A stretch of 64,000 nucleotides of DNA from Microbacterium sp. zg-Y818 (lineage in GTDB: Bacteria > Actinomycetota > Actinomycetes > Actinomycetales > Microbacteriaceae), in the NCBI RefSeq assembly GCF_030246905.1, contig NZ_CP126741.1:124001-188000 (forward strand), written 5' to 3'. The translations under genes and the position numbers were made by a program. Positions 1-7,968 of the stretch are shown here, piece by piece (positions within the stretch are counted from its first letter, which is position 1; each line of letters begins with the position of its first letter). The notes beneath the pieces are model-generated. The model had not been told where the DNA came from. It saw nothing but the letters and a program-made list of their open reading frames with translations, and made no database searches.

Positions 1-60
1 CTCCGCGAGCAGATTCAGCAGGTACAGTCGCAGGTCGCCGTGCGAGAAGACCGGAGGCAT
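1..60 (-). CDS. PadR-family transcriptional regulator (5' end only)
   Basis: Only the first 20 residues are in the window (MPPVFSHGDLRLYLLNLLAE); the gene runs off the left edge. The opening 'PVFSHGxLRLYLLxLL' is typical of the winged-helix PadR repressors that sit beside DUF4097 genes in actinobacteria. Its ATG overlaps the TGA of the upstream DUF4097 gene in a TGATG arrangement, so the two are translationally coupled. Function is probably autorepression of this pair through the CGATATATCG palindromes in front of the DUF4097 gene. Family assignment rests on a short stretch plus context. Confidence 0.72.
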   Translation of the reverse strand, partial: MPPVFSHGDLRLYLLNLLAE

Positions 61-923
61 CACCACACCTCCGAGTCCGGTGCGGACGCGACCGCGTCGG
101 GCGTACCGGCCGCCGGGCGGCGCAGCACCGTGACGTCGCCCGAGACGCTGTGCGCGCGCACGTCGACGAACGAGCCGCTGAGCTCACCCGTGGAGCCGGT
201 GAAGTTGACGCCGACGCCGCTGGCGCTGGAACGGGTGACGCCGTCGATGAGCACCGTGCCGCGGACGCTGCGCACGGCGTAGTTGGCGGCGAGATCCGGG
301 TCGAGTCGCACCGTGGCGTTGCCGGCGACGGTGTTGATGGTGACGGCTTCGGTCGGTCCGGTCGAGTCGATCATCAGCGCACCCGACACCGTGTCGATGC
401 CTGCCGTGCGCAGGGACCCGGAAGCCGCGATGTCGCCGGACACGCTGTTGGCGCTGAGGGCGCCGACGAGGCCCCGGATCTGCGTGTCACCGGATACGGC
501 GTTGACGGACACGTCGCCCTCGAGCCCGTCGACGATGATGTCGCCCGACACGGTGTTGAGTCGGGCGTCCGTCCGCAGCCCGGTCACGAGGGCACTGGCG
601 CTGACGACGCCCAGCGTGAGGCTCACGGTCCGGGGCACGGCGACGCTGATCTCGGCCTTGGGGCCGCCGGCACCGAAGTTGCGGAAGACCTGCACGAAGT
701 TGTCCCAGCGCAACTGCGGGTGGTCGATCTCGAGCGCACCGTCCGTCGCCTCGATGCGCAGATCCTTCACGGTGACCCCGTGCACCTCGATGCGTACCCC
801 GGGTTCATCGTGGGCCACGATGTCGACCTGCCCACCGACGAGGCCCACTTTCAGCGTGCGGATGCCGTCGACGTCGATCACGCGAGTCTCGCCGGGATGG
901 ATGATCCACTTCTCGATGGCCAT
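60..923 (-). CDS. DUF4097-family beta-solenoid protein
   Basis: 287 residues, starting at the ATG preceded by AGGAG with a 5-base gap; an in-frame ORF extends further upstream but through the operator palindromes. The C-terminal two thirds carries repeated 'N-x-V-S-G-D' rungs (NTVSGDI, NAVSGDT, NSVSGDI, DTVSGAL, HSVSGDV), the mark of DUF4097, a putative adhesin-like right-handed beta-solenoid. There is no signal peptide or membrane segment, so it is probably cytosolic. Its stop is fused to the start of a PadR regulator, the usual partner of DUF4097 proteins and thought to act in envelope or drug stress responses. The biochemical role is unknown. Confidence 0.85.
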   Translation of the reverse strand: MAIEKWIIHPGETRVIDVDGIRTLKVGLVGGQVDIVAHDEPGVRIEVHGVTVKDLRIEATDGALEIDHPQLRWDNFVQVFRNFGAGGPKAEISVAVPRTVSLTLGVVSASALVTGLRTDARLNTVSGDIIVDGLEGDVSVNAVSGDTQIRGLVGALSANSVSGDIAASGSLRTAGIDTVSGALMIDSTGPTEAVTINTVAGNATVRLDPDLAANYAVRSVRGTVLIDGVTRSSASGVGVNFTGSTGELSGSFVDVRAHSVSGDVTVLRRPAAGTPDAVASAPDSEVW

Positions 924-945
924 GTCTGCTCCTGGGTTCGGTGGT

Positions 946-986
946 GCGATATATCGCGTTTCGCAGGAGGGTAACACGATATATCG
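946..986. promoter_or_regulatory. Two CGATATATCG palindromes, probable PadR operators
   Basis: The perfect palindrome CGATATATCG occurs twice, centred 30 bp apart (about three helical turns, same DNA face); the copy nearer the gene extends to GCGATATATCGC. They lie just upstream of the DUF4097-PadR pair on the minus strand, and TATATC in the near copy is well placed to be the -10 hexamer. A bound repressor would block the promoter. Operator assignment is inference from symmetry and position. Confidence 0.65.
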
Positions 987-1040
987 CGACTATGCCAGGG
1001 GTGGGGTGTGGAACGCCTTTCGAGCGGGGTGCTGGAGGGT

Positions 1041-1071
1041 TTGACCTTGACGCGGCGTCAACCCGTAGCGT
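1041..1071 (+). promoter_or_regulatory. MerR-type promoter with dyad in 19-bp spacer
   Basis: TTGACC (-35-like) is followed after exactly 19 bp by TAGCGT (-10-like), and the spacer holds the perfect inverted repeat TTGACGC-G-GCGTCAA. An overlong 19-bp spacer containing an operator dyad is the hallmark of promoters twisted into activity by MerR-family activators. It lies 22 bp before the start of the MerR/TipA-like gene, so autoregulation is likely. Confidence 0.7.
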
Positions 1072-1092
1072 CGGTGCCGAAGGGAGATGGGC

Positions 1093-1845
1093 ATGGAATG
1101 GTCCATTCAAGACGTCGCCCGGCTCGCCGGGACGACCAGCCGCACACTCCGGCACTACGACGACATCGGGCTTCTCGTCCCCTCGAGCGTCGGCACCAAC
1201 GGCTACCGCCGCTACGACGAGGCGGCGCTGGTGCGACTGCAGCGCATCCTGCTCCTTCGCCAGCTGGGGCTGGGGCTCTCGGGCATCGCCGACGTGCTGG
1301 CCCGCCAGGCCGACGAGCAGGATGCCCTCGAGGCGCACCTGGCGTTGCTGCGGCAGGAGCAAGACAGATTGACGCGGCAGATCGCGGCAGTCGAATCGAC
1401 GATCGGAGCACTGAGAGGAGGTGAACAACTCATGGCACAGGGCATGTTCGACGGCTTCGACCACACGCAGTACGAATCCGAAGTGGTGCAGCGCTGGGGG
1501 TCCGAGGCGTATGCGCAGAGCGACCGCTGGTGGCGGGGGCTCGGTGCGGACGAGCGGGCGCAGTGGCAGGACGAGACGGCGCGGCTCGCGAGCGACTGGA
1601 AGGATGCCGCCGCGCGCGGCATCGCCCCCGAATCCGACGAGGCCCAGCAGCTCGCGGCGCGTCACGTGGCGTGGTTGACCGGGGTGCGCGGCGCGCCGAC
1701 GTCGCGCGACCAGGTGAAGGGATACGTGCTCGGCTTGGGCGAGATGTATGTCGCCGACCCGCGGTTCGCGGCGAACTACGGGGGTCAGGCCGGCGCGGAG
1801 TTCGTGCGCGACGTGTTGCGCGTGTACGCGCAGCACGCGCTCTGA
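1093..1845 (+). CDS. MerR-family regulator, TipA-like (HTH + TipAS domain)
   Basis: 250 residues. Residues 4-75 are a MerR winged-helix DNA-binding domain (SIQDVARLAG...RTLRHYDDIGLL...GYRRY); residues 80-110 form the dimer coiled coil; about 114-250 match the TipAS ligand-binding domain (MFDGF, ALxARHxxWL-like helices). The ATG at 1093 is preferred over the ATG six bases earlier because AGGGAG lies 6 nt from it and abuts the earlier one. The protein has no cysteine at all, so it cannot bind thiopeptides covalently as Streptomyces TipA does; the ligand may be another hydrophobic drug or metabolite. A second in-frame start inside the gene is listed separately. Confidence 0.88.
   Translation: MEWSIQDVARLAGTTSRTLRHYDDIGLLVPSSVGTNGYRRYDEAALVRLQRILLLRQLGLGLSGIADVLARQADEQDALEAHLALLRQEQDRLTRQIAAVESTIGALRGGEQLMAQGMFDGFDHTQYESEVVQRWGSEAYAQSDRWWRGLGADERAQWQDETARLASDWKDAAARGIAPESDEAQQLAARHVAWLTGVRGAPTSRDQVKGYVLGLGEMYVADPRFAANYGGQAGAEFVRDVLRVYAQHAL
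1416..1434 (+). promoter_or_regulatory. Internal Shine-Dalgarno and in-frame ATG in the tipA-like gene
   Basis: AGGAGGTGA, a near-perfect anti-SD complement, sits 7 nt before an in-frame ATG that is codon 114. This is the exact junction between the DNA-binding and TipAS-like domains. Starting there would give a free 137-residue ligand-binding protein, as happens for TipAL/TipAS in Streptomyces lividans (TipAS starts at about codon 110). The internal SD is stronger than that of the full-length start. Confidence 0.75.
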
Positions 1846-1858
1846 TCCCGCAGACGCC

Positions 1859-1891
1859 ACAAGGGCCCGGCGCGATGCGCCGGGCCCTTGT
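1859..1891. terminator. Bidirectional terminator hairpin
   Basis: A perfect 15-bp inverted repeat, ACAAGGGCCCGGCGC and GCGCCGGGCCCTTGT, is separated by a 3-nt loop. It lies between two convergent genes (the tipA-like gene and the small membrane-protein gene), 13 bp from each stop codon, so it can end transcription from both sides. It has no strong U-tract, as is common in high-GC actinobacteria. Confidence 0.82.
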
Positions 1892-1903
1892 TCGGGTGAG
1901 GTC

Positions 1904-2068
1904 TTAGACCCTCTTGTTGCCGCTGATCACGCGGAAGAGGAAAGCGATCAGTGCGATCACACCGACGATCAGTGCCACCCACAGCAGCCAGCTGAGCGCG
2001 GTGTTCATACCACCGACGATGGCCAGAATGATGGCGACGACGATGATGATGAGGAGTGCGATGTTCAT
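1904..2068 (-). CDS. Small hydrophobic membrane protein, 54 residues
   Basis: Begins MNIALLIIIVVAIILAIVGG and ends in VISGNKRV. It has two hydrophobic segments (about residues 3-20 and 27-47) separated by a short polar turn and a basic C-terminus, so it is a two-helix inner-membrane protein. The start is set by AGGAG 6 nt before the ATG, and a strong shared hairpin terminates it, which together argue that the ORF is real. I do not recognise a family; small stress-induced membrane proteins of this layout are common in Microbacteriaceae. Confidence 0.72.
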   Translation of the reverse strand: MNIALLIIIVVAIILAIVGGMNTALSWLLWVALIVGVIALIAFLFRVISGNKRV

Positions 2069-2282
2069 GGGGGCTCCTTGTTATGTCTCCCACACCCACC
2101 GGGGAGCGGGCGTTGAGCGCGGGTCAGCGCTCGCAATCACGCTAGCGATCCTGTGTGTTAGCCGACGAACCCTTGACGGCGCAGCTCGCACCCTGATAGA
2201 ACGTGCGCGCGTCCGCTGTCAACCCCGTGCGTGCAGATCCTCCGGCGCCTAACGTCAAGGAACCCGCTGACGAGGAGGCAAC

Positions 2283-2552
2283 ATGCCGCAGGGTCGAGGA
2301 GCGAACAGTCTCAAGGATCCCGAGCTGTACGAAGAGCTGCGCGAGGGCGGGGCTTCCCAGCAGAAGGCCGCGCGTATCTCCAATGCGGCCGCTCGCGACG
2401 GCCGCTCCAGCGTCGGTGGGCGCGGTGGCAAGGCGGGCGACTACGACGACTGGACCGTCACGGACCTGCGGGGCAGGGCGAAGGAGCTCGGCCTCTCCGG
2501 ATACTCCGGCAAGCGCAAGGCGGAGCTGATCGACATGCTCCGCAACCACTGA
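2283..2552 (+). CDS. Rho-N/SAP-like small DNA-binding protein (DUF7218-type)
   Basis: 89 residues. The N-terminal half (residues 1-45) has the 'LYEELREGGASQQKAARISNA' character of a small conserved domain found with plasmid-stabilisation and nucleoid proteins; residues 58-88 (WTVTDLRGRAKELGLSGYS...LIDMLR) form a helix-extended-helix Rho-N/SAP fold that binds nucleic acid. GAGGAGG lies 5 nt before the ATG. Only 2 nt separate its stop from the GTG of topoisomerase IB, so both are made from one message; a role in DNA topology or end protection is an inference from that pairing. Confidence 0.8.
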   Translation: MPQGRGANSLKDPELYEELREGGASQQKAARISNAAARDGRSSVGGRGGKAGDYDDWTVTDLRGRAKELGLSGYSGKRKAELIDMLRNH

Positions 2553-2554
2553 CG

Positions 2555-3526
2555 GTGCCGCGTCTTCGGCGCGTGCGCCCCGGGGTCGACGCGGGCATCC
2601 GGCGTGTGCGCTCGGGATCCGGGTTCCGCTACCTCGATGGTCAGGGTGAACCGTGCAGCGCAGAGGACCGAGAGCGCATCCTGGCCCTGGTGATCCCGCC
2701 GGCCTGGCGGGATGTCTGGATCAGCGCCGCCCCCAACGGGCACATCCAGGCGGTGGGCGTTGATGAGGCTGGACGCAGTCAGTACCTCTACCACGCGGAC
2801 TGGGCGCCCAAGCGGGACAAGGGCAAGTACGCTCGCGCGCTGCTGTTGGCCGAGGCGCTGCCGCGGGCGCGGGGACGCGTGACGGCGGCCCTGCGCACAG
2901 ACGATCTGAGTCGGGAGCGGGTGCTGGCTACCGCGTTCCGGCTGCTGGATCAGGCTGCCGTGCGCATCGGGTCGGAGCGTCACCTCTCGCGGACGGGAAA
3001 TCGAGGGCTGACGACGCTCCAGCGCCGCCACGCCACCGTTGACGGATCGACGGTCACGCTGAGCTTTCCCGGCAAGAGCGGAAAGCGTCAGCTCATCGAA
3101 TTCGACGACGCCGACCTGGCCGCGGTGCTCGCCGTGCTGACCGCCGGCCGGCCCGGATCACCGCTGCTGTCCTGGGATCGGGGCCGGCAACGTCAGCCCT
3201 TGACGCCGAAAGAGGTCAACGCCTACGTGCGATCGCTGACCGGCGGCGACTTCACCGCGAAGGACTTCCGCACCCTGCGAGGCACGGTTCTCGCGGCCGA
3301 CACCCTCGCCCGCATCGGCACGGTCGACCGCAAGCGCGACCGCAAGCGCGCGGAGGTCCTCGCGGTCAAACGCGCCTCCGATGCGCTGGGCAACACCCCG
3401 ACGGTCGCCCGCGGTTCGTACATCGACCCGCGCGTGTTCAGCCGTTACCGGGCGGGAAGGCTGCTGGACACCTCCGTCTCGCCGGAATCGGCGATCCGCG
3501 CGCTGATCCTGCAGAGCGTTCCCTAG
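2555..3526 (+). CDS. DNA topoisomerase IB (poxvirus/bacterial type)
   Basis: 323 residues, GTG start two bases after the preceding stop, with no SD of its own, so translation is probably coupled. It relaxes supercoils by a 3'-phosphotyrosyl intermediate. Visible are the N-terminal 'SGSGFRYLDGQG' and 'IPPAWRDVWI' strands that grip DNA, the first catalytic arginine region (VRIGSERHLS...GLTTLQRRH), the lysine loop (FPGKSGKRQ), the second arginine region (KDFRTLRGTVLAA) and the nucleophilic tyrosine in ARGSYIDPRV near the C-terminus. The length is normal for bacterial TopIB. Confidence 0.93.
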   Translation: MPRLRRVRPGVDAGIRRVRSGSGFRYLDGQGEPCSAEDRERILALVIPPAWRDVWISAAPNGHIQAVGVDEAGRSQYLYHADWAPKRDKGKYARALLLAEALPRARGRVTAALRTDDLSRERVLATAFRLLDQAAVRIGSERHLSRTGNRGLTTLQRRHATVDGSTVTLSFPGKSGKRQLIEFDDADLAAVLAVLTAGRPGSPLLSWDRGRQRQPLTPKEVNAYVRSLTGGDFTAKDFRTLRGTVLAADTLARIGTVDRKRDRKRAEVLAVKRASDALGNTPTVARGSYIDPRVFSRYRAGRLLDTSVSPESAIRALILQSVP

Positions 3527-3535
3527 CCTGAGCGC

Positions 3536-3949
3536 GTGGCACGGTTCTCATGGGTGACCCTGGCGGTGGTCGTGCTCGGTGGCGCCCTCGGCGTCGCGGC
3601 CCGTGCGGCTCTCGTCGTGCCGTGGGGTACCGACGCGCACCCGCTCGTCGTGCCGGGCGTGACGATGCTCGTCAACGTCACCGGGTCCTTTGCGCTCGGG
3701 TGGCTCGTGGGCCGGCTCGGAGAGCGCAGGCCGCGTCTGCGCGCCTTCGCCGGCACCGGTGTGCTGGGCGGGTTCACCACCTACAGCGCCTTCGCCGTGC
3801 AGTCGGTGGAGGTGTTCGGGGCCGCGCCCGTGACCGGGGTCGCGCTGGCAGCGGTGGCGGTGGTCGGCGGTGCCGTGGCGGCGGCCTGGGGTCTGGTGAT
3901 CGGACGCAGGCAGCGTGCTGCGCGGCACGAGGTGGAGGCGGCGGCATGA
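3536..3949 (+). CDS. crcB: Fluoride channel subunit CrcB/FluC, first copy
   Basis: 137 residues with four hydrophobic helices. It carries the family hallmarks NVTGSFALG (helix 2 asparagine) and GVLGGFTTYSAFA, the phenylalanine-lined fluoride path with the Na+-binding backbone turn. It forms a dual-topology dimer that exports F- from the cytoplasm. The GTG start is 9 nt after the topoisomerase stop. Its stop overlaps the next crcB in ATGA. Two tandem copies usually make an obligate heterodimer with fixed opposite orientations. The C-terminal tail is Arg-rich, consistent with a cytosolic end. Confidence 0.93.
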   Translation: MARFSWVTLAVVVLGGALGVAARAALVVPWGTDAHPLVVPGVTMLVNVTGSFALGWLVGRLGERRPRLRAFAGTGVLGGFTTYSAFAVQSVEVFGAAPVTGVALAAVAVVGGAVAAAWGLVIGRRQRAARHEVEAAA

Positions 3950-4323
3950 TCAACTGGGACATCGTCGCCCTCGTCGCCGCCGGTGGGGTCGGTGCCGGCG
4001 CGCGTTACGCAGTGGATGCCGCGGTGATGCGCGGGCGCACCGACGCGTTCCCGCTCGGCATCCTGCTCATCAACGTCTCGGGATCCCTGGCACTGGGCTT
4101 CCTCGTCGGCCTCGGCACCCTCGTCTCGCCGGAGTGGGGGACGATCATCGGGGTGGGACTGCTCGGAGGATTCACCACCTTCAGCACCGTCAGCGTCGAC
4201 GCTGTGCTTCTGGCCCAGAGCGGTCGGAGGGACTGGGCCGTGGTCAACCTGGCGACCACCGCCGCTCTGGCGGTGGTCGGCGCCGCGACCGGCATGGTCG
4301 TCGGGGGCCTCATCCCGCGCTGA
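3946..4323 (+). CDS. crcB: Fluoride channel subunit CrcB/FluC, second copy
   Basis: 125 residues; the ATG at the overlap MINWDIVALV is chosen because it couples to the upstream crcB stop. It contains NVSGSLALGFLVG and GLLGGFTTFSTVSVD, the two signature segments of FluC, and four predicted helices. Together with the copy before it, it should assemble a heterodimeric F- channel. No fluoride riboswitch can be seen, because the pair follows topoisomerase IB with no room for one. Confidence 0.93.
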   Translation: MINWDIVALVAAGGVGAGARYAVDAAVMRGRTDAFPLGILLINVSGSLALGFLVGLGTLVSPEWGTIIGVGLLGGFTTFSTVSVDAVLLAQSGRRDWAVVNLATTAALAVVGAATGMVVGGLIPR

Positions 4324-4426
4324 CCCGGCGCGTATGCCGCGTGGGATACTAGGACTCGATACATCCGCGTATCGGCCGCGCTCGCGGCGTTCTGTACCCC
4401 CGCAACAACGCTCGCAAAGGCAGCCC

Positions 4427-7400
4427 GTGTCGAACCTCGCCGTCCTGAGCCTGAAGAACCGCGCGCTCATCGCCCTCATCACCATCGTCGCGGCCGTCTT
4501 CGGCGGACTGGCGCTGACCAACCTCAAGCAGGAACTGATCCCCTCGATCGAGTTCCCCGCGCTGACGGTCGTCGCGACCTACCCCGGCGCATCGCCCGAG
4601 GTGGTGTCCAACGACGTCTCCCTCCCGATCGAGAACGCGATCCAGGCGGTTCCCGGGCTGGAATCCACCACCGCGACGAGCACGACGAACGCCTCGATCA
4701 TCCAGGCCTCGTTCACCTACGGCACGGATCTCGCCACCGCCGAGCAGAAGATCTTGCAGGCGATCAACCGCATCGAGGGCCAGCTGCCCGAGTCGGTCGA
4801 CCCGCAGGTGTTCAGCCTGTCGATCGACGACCTCCCCGTCATCCAGCTCGCCGTCACCGGGTACGACGATGAAGCGGCGATCCAGGAGCTGCTGGAGTCC
4901 ACGGTCATCCCGGACCTCGAGGACGTCCCCGGGGTCAACTCCGCCGAGGTGGTCGGGGGTGCCGGCCAGCGGATCACCATCACACCCGACCAGGCCGCGC
5001 TCGCCGCGGCCGGATTCAGCCAGCAGGCGATCAACGACGCCCTCGACCAGAACGGCATCCTCTTTCCCGGCGGCGGCATCACCGAGGCCGACCGCACGTT
5101 GACCGTGCAGACGGGGGCCAAGATCACGTCGGTCGAGGAGATCGGCAACCTGCCACTGGTCCCCACCGACGCCGCCCAGTTCGGCGACGATGTCGTGACG
5201 ATCGCCGACGTCGCCACCGTCGAAGCCGGCAAGGACCCGCAGACGTCCATCTCGCGGGTGGATGGCGAGCCGGCGCTGACGATCGCGGTCACGAAGCTGC
5301 CGTCGGCCAACACGGTCGAGGTGTCGACGGGTGTGCTCGATGCGCTTCCCGGCCTCGAGGATGCGCTCGACGGCGCCGCGACGTTCACTGTGGTGTTCGA
5401 CCAAGCGCCCTTCATCCAGGAGTCCATCGCGGCGCTCGCCGAGGAGGGTCTGCTCGGGCTTGCCTTCGCCGTGCTCGTGATCCTCGTCTTCCTGCTCTCG
5501 GTGCGCTCGACGCTGGTCACCGCCATCTCGATCCCCACGAGCGTGCTCATCACGTTCATCGGCATTCAGGCGTTCGGCTACTCGTTGAACATCCTGACCC
5601 TCGGCGCCCTGACGATCGCGATCGGCCGGGTCGTCGACGATTCCATCGTCGTGATCGAGAACATCAAGCGTCACTACGTCGGATCCGCAGACAAGATGCG
5701 GTCGATCCTGCTGGCGGTGCGAGAGGTGGCGGCGGCCATCACGGCCTCGACCATCACCACCGTGGCGGTGTTCCTGCCCATCGCCTTCCTCGGCGACGTG
5801 ACCGGCGAGCTCTTCCGGCCGTTCGCGCTGACGGTGACGATCGCGATGACCGCGTCGCTTTTCGTGTCGCTGACGATCGTGCCCGTGCTGGCCTACTGGT
5901 TCCTGCGCCCCGGCAAGGAGCTCATCGGCCCCGACGGCGAGCCCATCGACCCCGAGGACCCGGCCGCCCCGCCCTCGCGGCTGCAGAAGGCCTACCTGCC
6001 CGTGCTGCGATGGACCCTGCGCCACTCGGCGGTGACCCTGCTGCTGGCTCTGCTGGTGCTCGCGGGCACTGTCGCCGTTGCGCCGTTCATGAAGACGAAC
6101 TTCCTCGGCGACACCGGGCAGAACACCTTCACCGTGACGCAGGACCTCGGTCCGGCCGCGTCGCTCGAGGCGAAGGATGCCGCGGCCGCGATCGTCGAAG
6201 ACGCGCTGCTGGGTGTCGACGGCGTCGAGACCGTGCAGGTGTCGATCGGCTCGAGCGGATCGGCGCTGGCCGACGCGTTCTCAGGTGGGGCGAGCGGGGC
6301 GACGTTCTCGGTCACCACCGACCCCGAGGCCGACCAGCTCACCGTGCGCGAAGACGTGCTCGACACGGTCGCGGATCTGTCCGACGTCGGAACCGTCGCG
6401 CTGTCGACCGGCGGCGGGTTCGGGTCGAGCGACATCGAGATCGACGTCACCGCACCCGACCAGACGACGCTGCAAGAGGCGACGGATGCCGTCGTCGACG
6501 CGATCGAGGGGCGCGACGGTGTCGAGCAGGTCACGACGAACCTGGCCGCCTCGCTGCCGTACATCGCCGTGGTCGTCGACCGTGACGCCGCGGCACGGCT
6601 GGGGCTGTCGGAGGTCGCCGTCGGCGCGCTGGTGTCAGGTGCGATGCAGCCGCAGCAGGTGGGATCGGTCGAGATCGACGACACGACGCTGACGGTCTAC
6701 CTCGCCGCCTCCCAGACGCCGACGACGCTGGCGGACCTGCAGAATCTGCAGGTGCCGACCGCCGCGGGGCCGGTCGCGCTGTCGGAGGTCGCCACGGTCG
6801 AAGAGAGCCAGAGCCCCACTTCGATCACCACCGAGGGCGGCCAGCGCACCGCCACCGTCGTGGTCACCCCCTCCGGAGACGACCTCACCGCGGCCTCTAC
6901 GGTCGTGAGTGAGGCGCTTGCGGGCGCCGACCTGCCTGCCTCGGCCGACGCCACCGTCGGCGGCGTGCTGTCACAGCAGCAGGATGCCTTCTACCAGCTG
7001 GGCCTGGCCCTGCTGGCGGCGATCCTCATCGTCTACATCGTCATGGTCGCCACCTTCAAGTCGCTCCGTCAGCCGCTGCTGCTGCTGATCTCGGTGCCGT
7101 TCGCGGCGACGGGCGCGATCCTGCTGCAGATCGCCACCGGGGTGCCGCTGGGCGTGGCATCCCTCATCGGCGTGCTCATGCTGATCGGCATCGTGGTGAC
7201 GAACGCCATCGTGCTGGTCGACCTCGTCAACCAGTACCGCGTGAAGGGGCTCTCCGCGCACGACGCCACCATCGCCGGCGGGGCGCGACGTCTTCGTCCC
7301 ATCCTGATGACCGCGCTGGCGACGATCTTCGCGCTGACCCCGATGGCGCTCGGGATCACCGGCAGCGGCGGATTCATCTCGCAGCCGCTCGCGATCGTCG

Positions 7401-7966
7401 TCATCGGCGGACTGATCTCGTCGACCGTGCTGACGCTGCTCGTACTGCCGACCCTCTACAACCTCGTCGAGGGCGCCCGTGAGCGCCGCCAGTCGCGGCG
7501 GTCGGGCGCGCTCGTTCCCGCGGCCGCGGGTGCCGCCGCCGTCGCTGTGCCGAAGAGTCGGCGGGACCTTCGTGAGCGTGGCGCGACGGGGTCGCTCCCG
7601 GTCGTGATCGCGAACGCGACGGGACCGGTCGGATCCGCGCCCGTCGACGCAGGTACCGAGCTTGACGACGCAACGACGGCGCCCGGCGCCGAGCCCGCCG
7701 CGGTGGATCCGACAATCGCGGATCCCGATGCTGCGGAGCCCTTCGTGACCGCCGAACCGACGGATCCGCCCACCGATGCCGCGACCGACACGGCGACCGA
7801 GGGCGCCCGGCTCTCTGCGCTCACGAAGGCCGTGCAGCCAGCCCGCGTGGGCGAGAATGCCCCCGCCGAAGCCGAAGCCGAAGCCGAAGCCGAAGCCGAA
7901 GCCGAAGCCGAAGCCGAAGCCGAAGCAGAAGCCCCGGTCGACGACGCGGACGCCGACCGCCGCTGA
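4427..7966 (+). CDS. RND-family efflux transporter (HAE1/AcrB-like)
   Basis: 1179 residues; GTG start with AAAGG 6 nt upstream. One TM helix at residues 12-30 precedes a large extracytoplasmic domain, then TM clusters and a second large loop, the duplicated RND plan. The TM4 proton-relay acid pair is seen in GRVVDDSIVVIENI (D404, D405), and the partner region in the second half is IGIVVTNAIVLVDLVNQYR. There is no outer membrane in this lineage and no adjacent membrane-fusion protein, so it may extract lipids or hydrophobic compounds directly. The cytosolic C-terminal tail (about 150 residues) is Ala/Glu/Asp-rich and ends in an AE-dipeptide repeat. No regulator is adjacent. Confidence 0.9.
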   Translation: MSNLAVLSLKNRALIALITIVAAVFGGLALTNLKQELIPSIEFPALTVVATYPGASPEVVSNDVSLPIENAIQAVPGLESTTATSTTNASIIQASFTYGTDLATAEQKILQAINRIEGQLPESVDPQVFSLSIDDLPVIQLAVTGYDDEAAIQELLESTVIPDLEDVPGVNSAEVVGGAGQRITITPDQAALAAAGFSQQAINDALDQNGILFPGGGITEADRTLTVQTGAKITSVEEIGNLPLVPTDAAQFGDDVVTIADVATVEAGKDPQTSISRVDGEPALTIAVTKLPSANTVEVSTGVLDALPGLEDALDGAATFTVVFDQAPFIQESIAALAEEGLLGLAFAVLVILVFLLSVRSTLVTAISIPTSVLITFIGIQAFGYSLNILTLGALTIAIGRVVDDSIVVIENIKRHYVGSADKMRSILLAVREVAAAITASTITTVAVFLPIAFLGDVTGELFRPFALTVTIAMTASLFVSLTIVPVLAYWFLRPGKELIGPDGEPIDPEDPAAPPSRLQKAYLPVLRWTLRHSAVTLLLALLVLAGTVAVAPFMKTNFLGDTGQNTFTVTQDLGPAASLEAKDAAAAIVEDALLGVDGVETVQVSIGSSGSALADAFSGGASGATFSVTTDPEADQLTVREDVLDTVADLSDVGTVALSTGGGFGSSDIEIDVTAPDQTTLQEATDAVVDAIEGRDGVEQVTTNLAASLPYIAVVVDRDAAARLGLSEVAVGALVSGAMQPQQVGSVEIDDTTLTVYLAASQTPTTLADLQNLQVPTAAGPVALSEVATVEESQSPTSITTEGGQRTATVVVTPSGDDLTAASTVVSEALAGADLPASADATVGGVLSQQQDAFYQLGLALLAAILIVYIVMVATFKSLRQPLLLLISVPFAATGAILLQIATGVPLGVASLIGVLMLIGIVVTNAIVLVDLVNQYRVKGLSAHDATIAGGARRLRPILMTALATIFALTPMALGITGSGGFISQPLAIVVIGGLISSTVLTLLVLPTLYNLVEGARERRQSRRSGALVPAAAGAAAVAVPKSRRDLRERGATGSLPVVIANATGPVGSAPVDAGTELDDATTAPGAEPAAVDPTIADPDAAEPFVTAEPTDPPTDAATDTATEGARLSALTKAVQPARVGENAPAEAEAEAEAEAEAEAEAEAEAEAPVDDADADRR
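7865..7930 (+). repeat. GCCGAA hexanucleotide tandem repeat in the RND gene
   Basis: Ten perfect GCCGAA units followed by one GCAGAA encode an (Ala-Glu)11 run in the cytosolic tail of the RND transporter. The repeat unit is a multiple of three, so copy-number slippage would change tail length without a frameshift. Confidence 0.95.
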
Positions 7967-7968
7967 CG

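Noticed and set aside
3527..3535. Fluoride riboswitch upstream of crcB
   Set aside because: Only 9 nt separate topoisomerase IB from the first crcB; there is no room for the aptamer.
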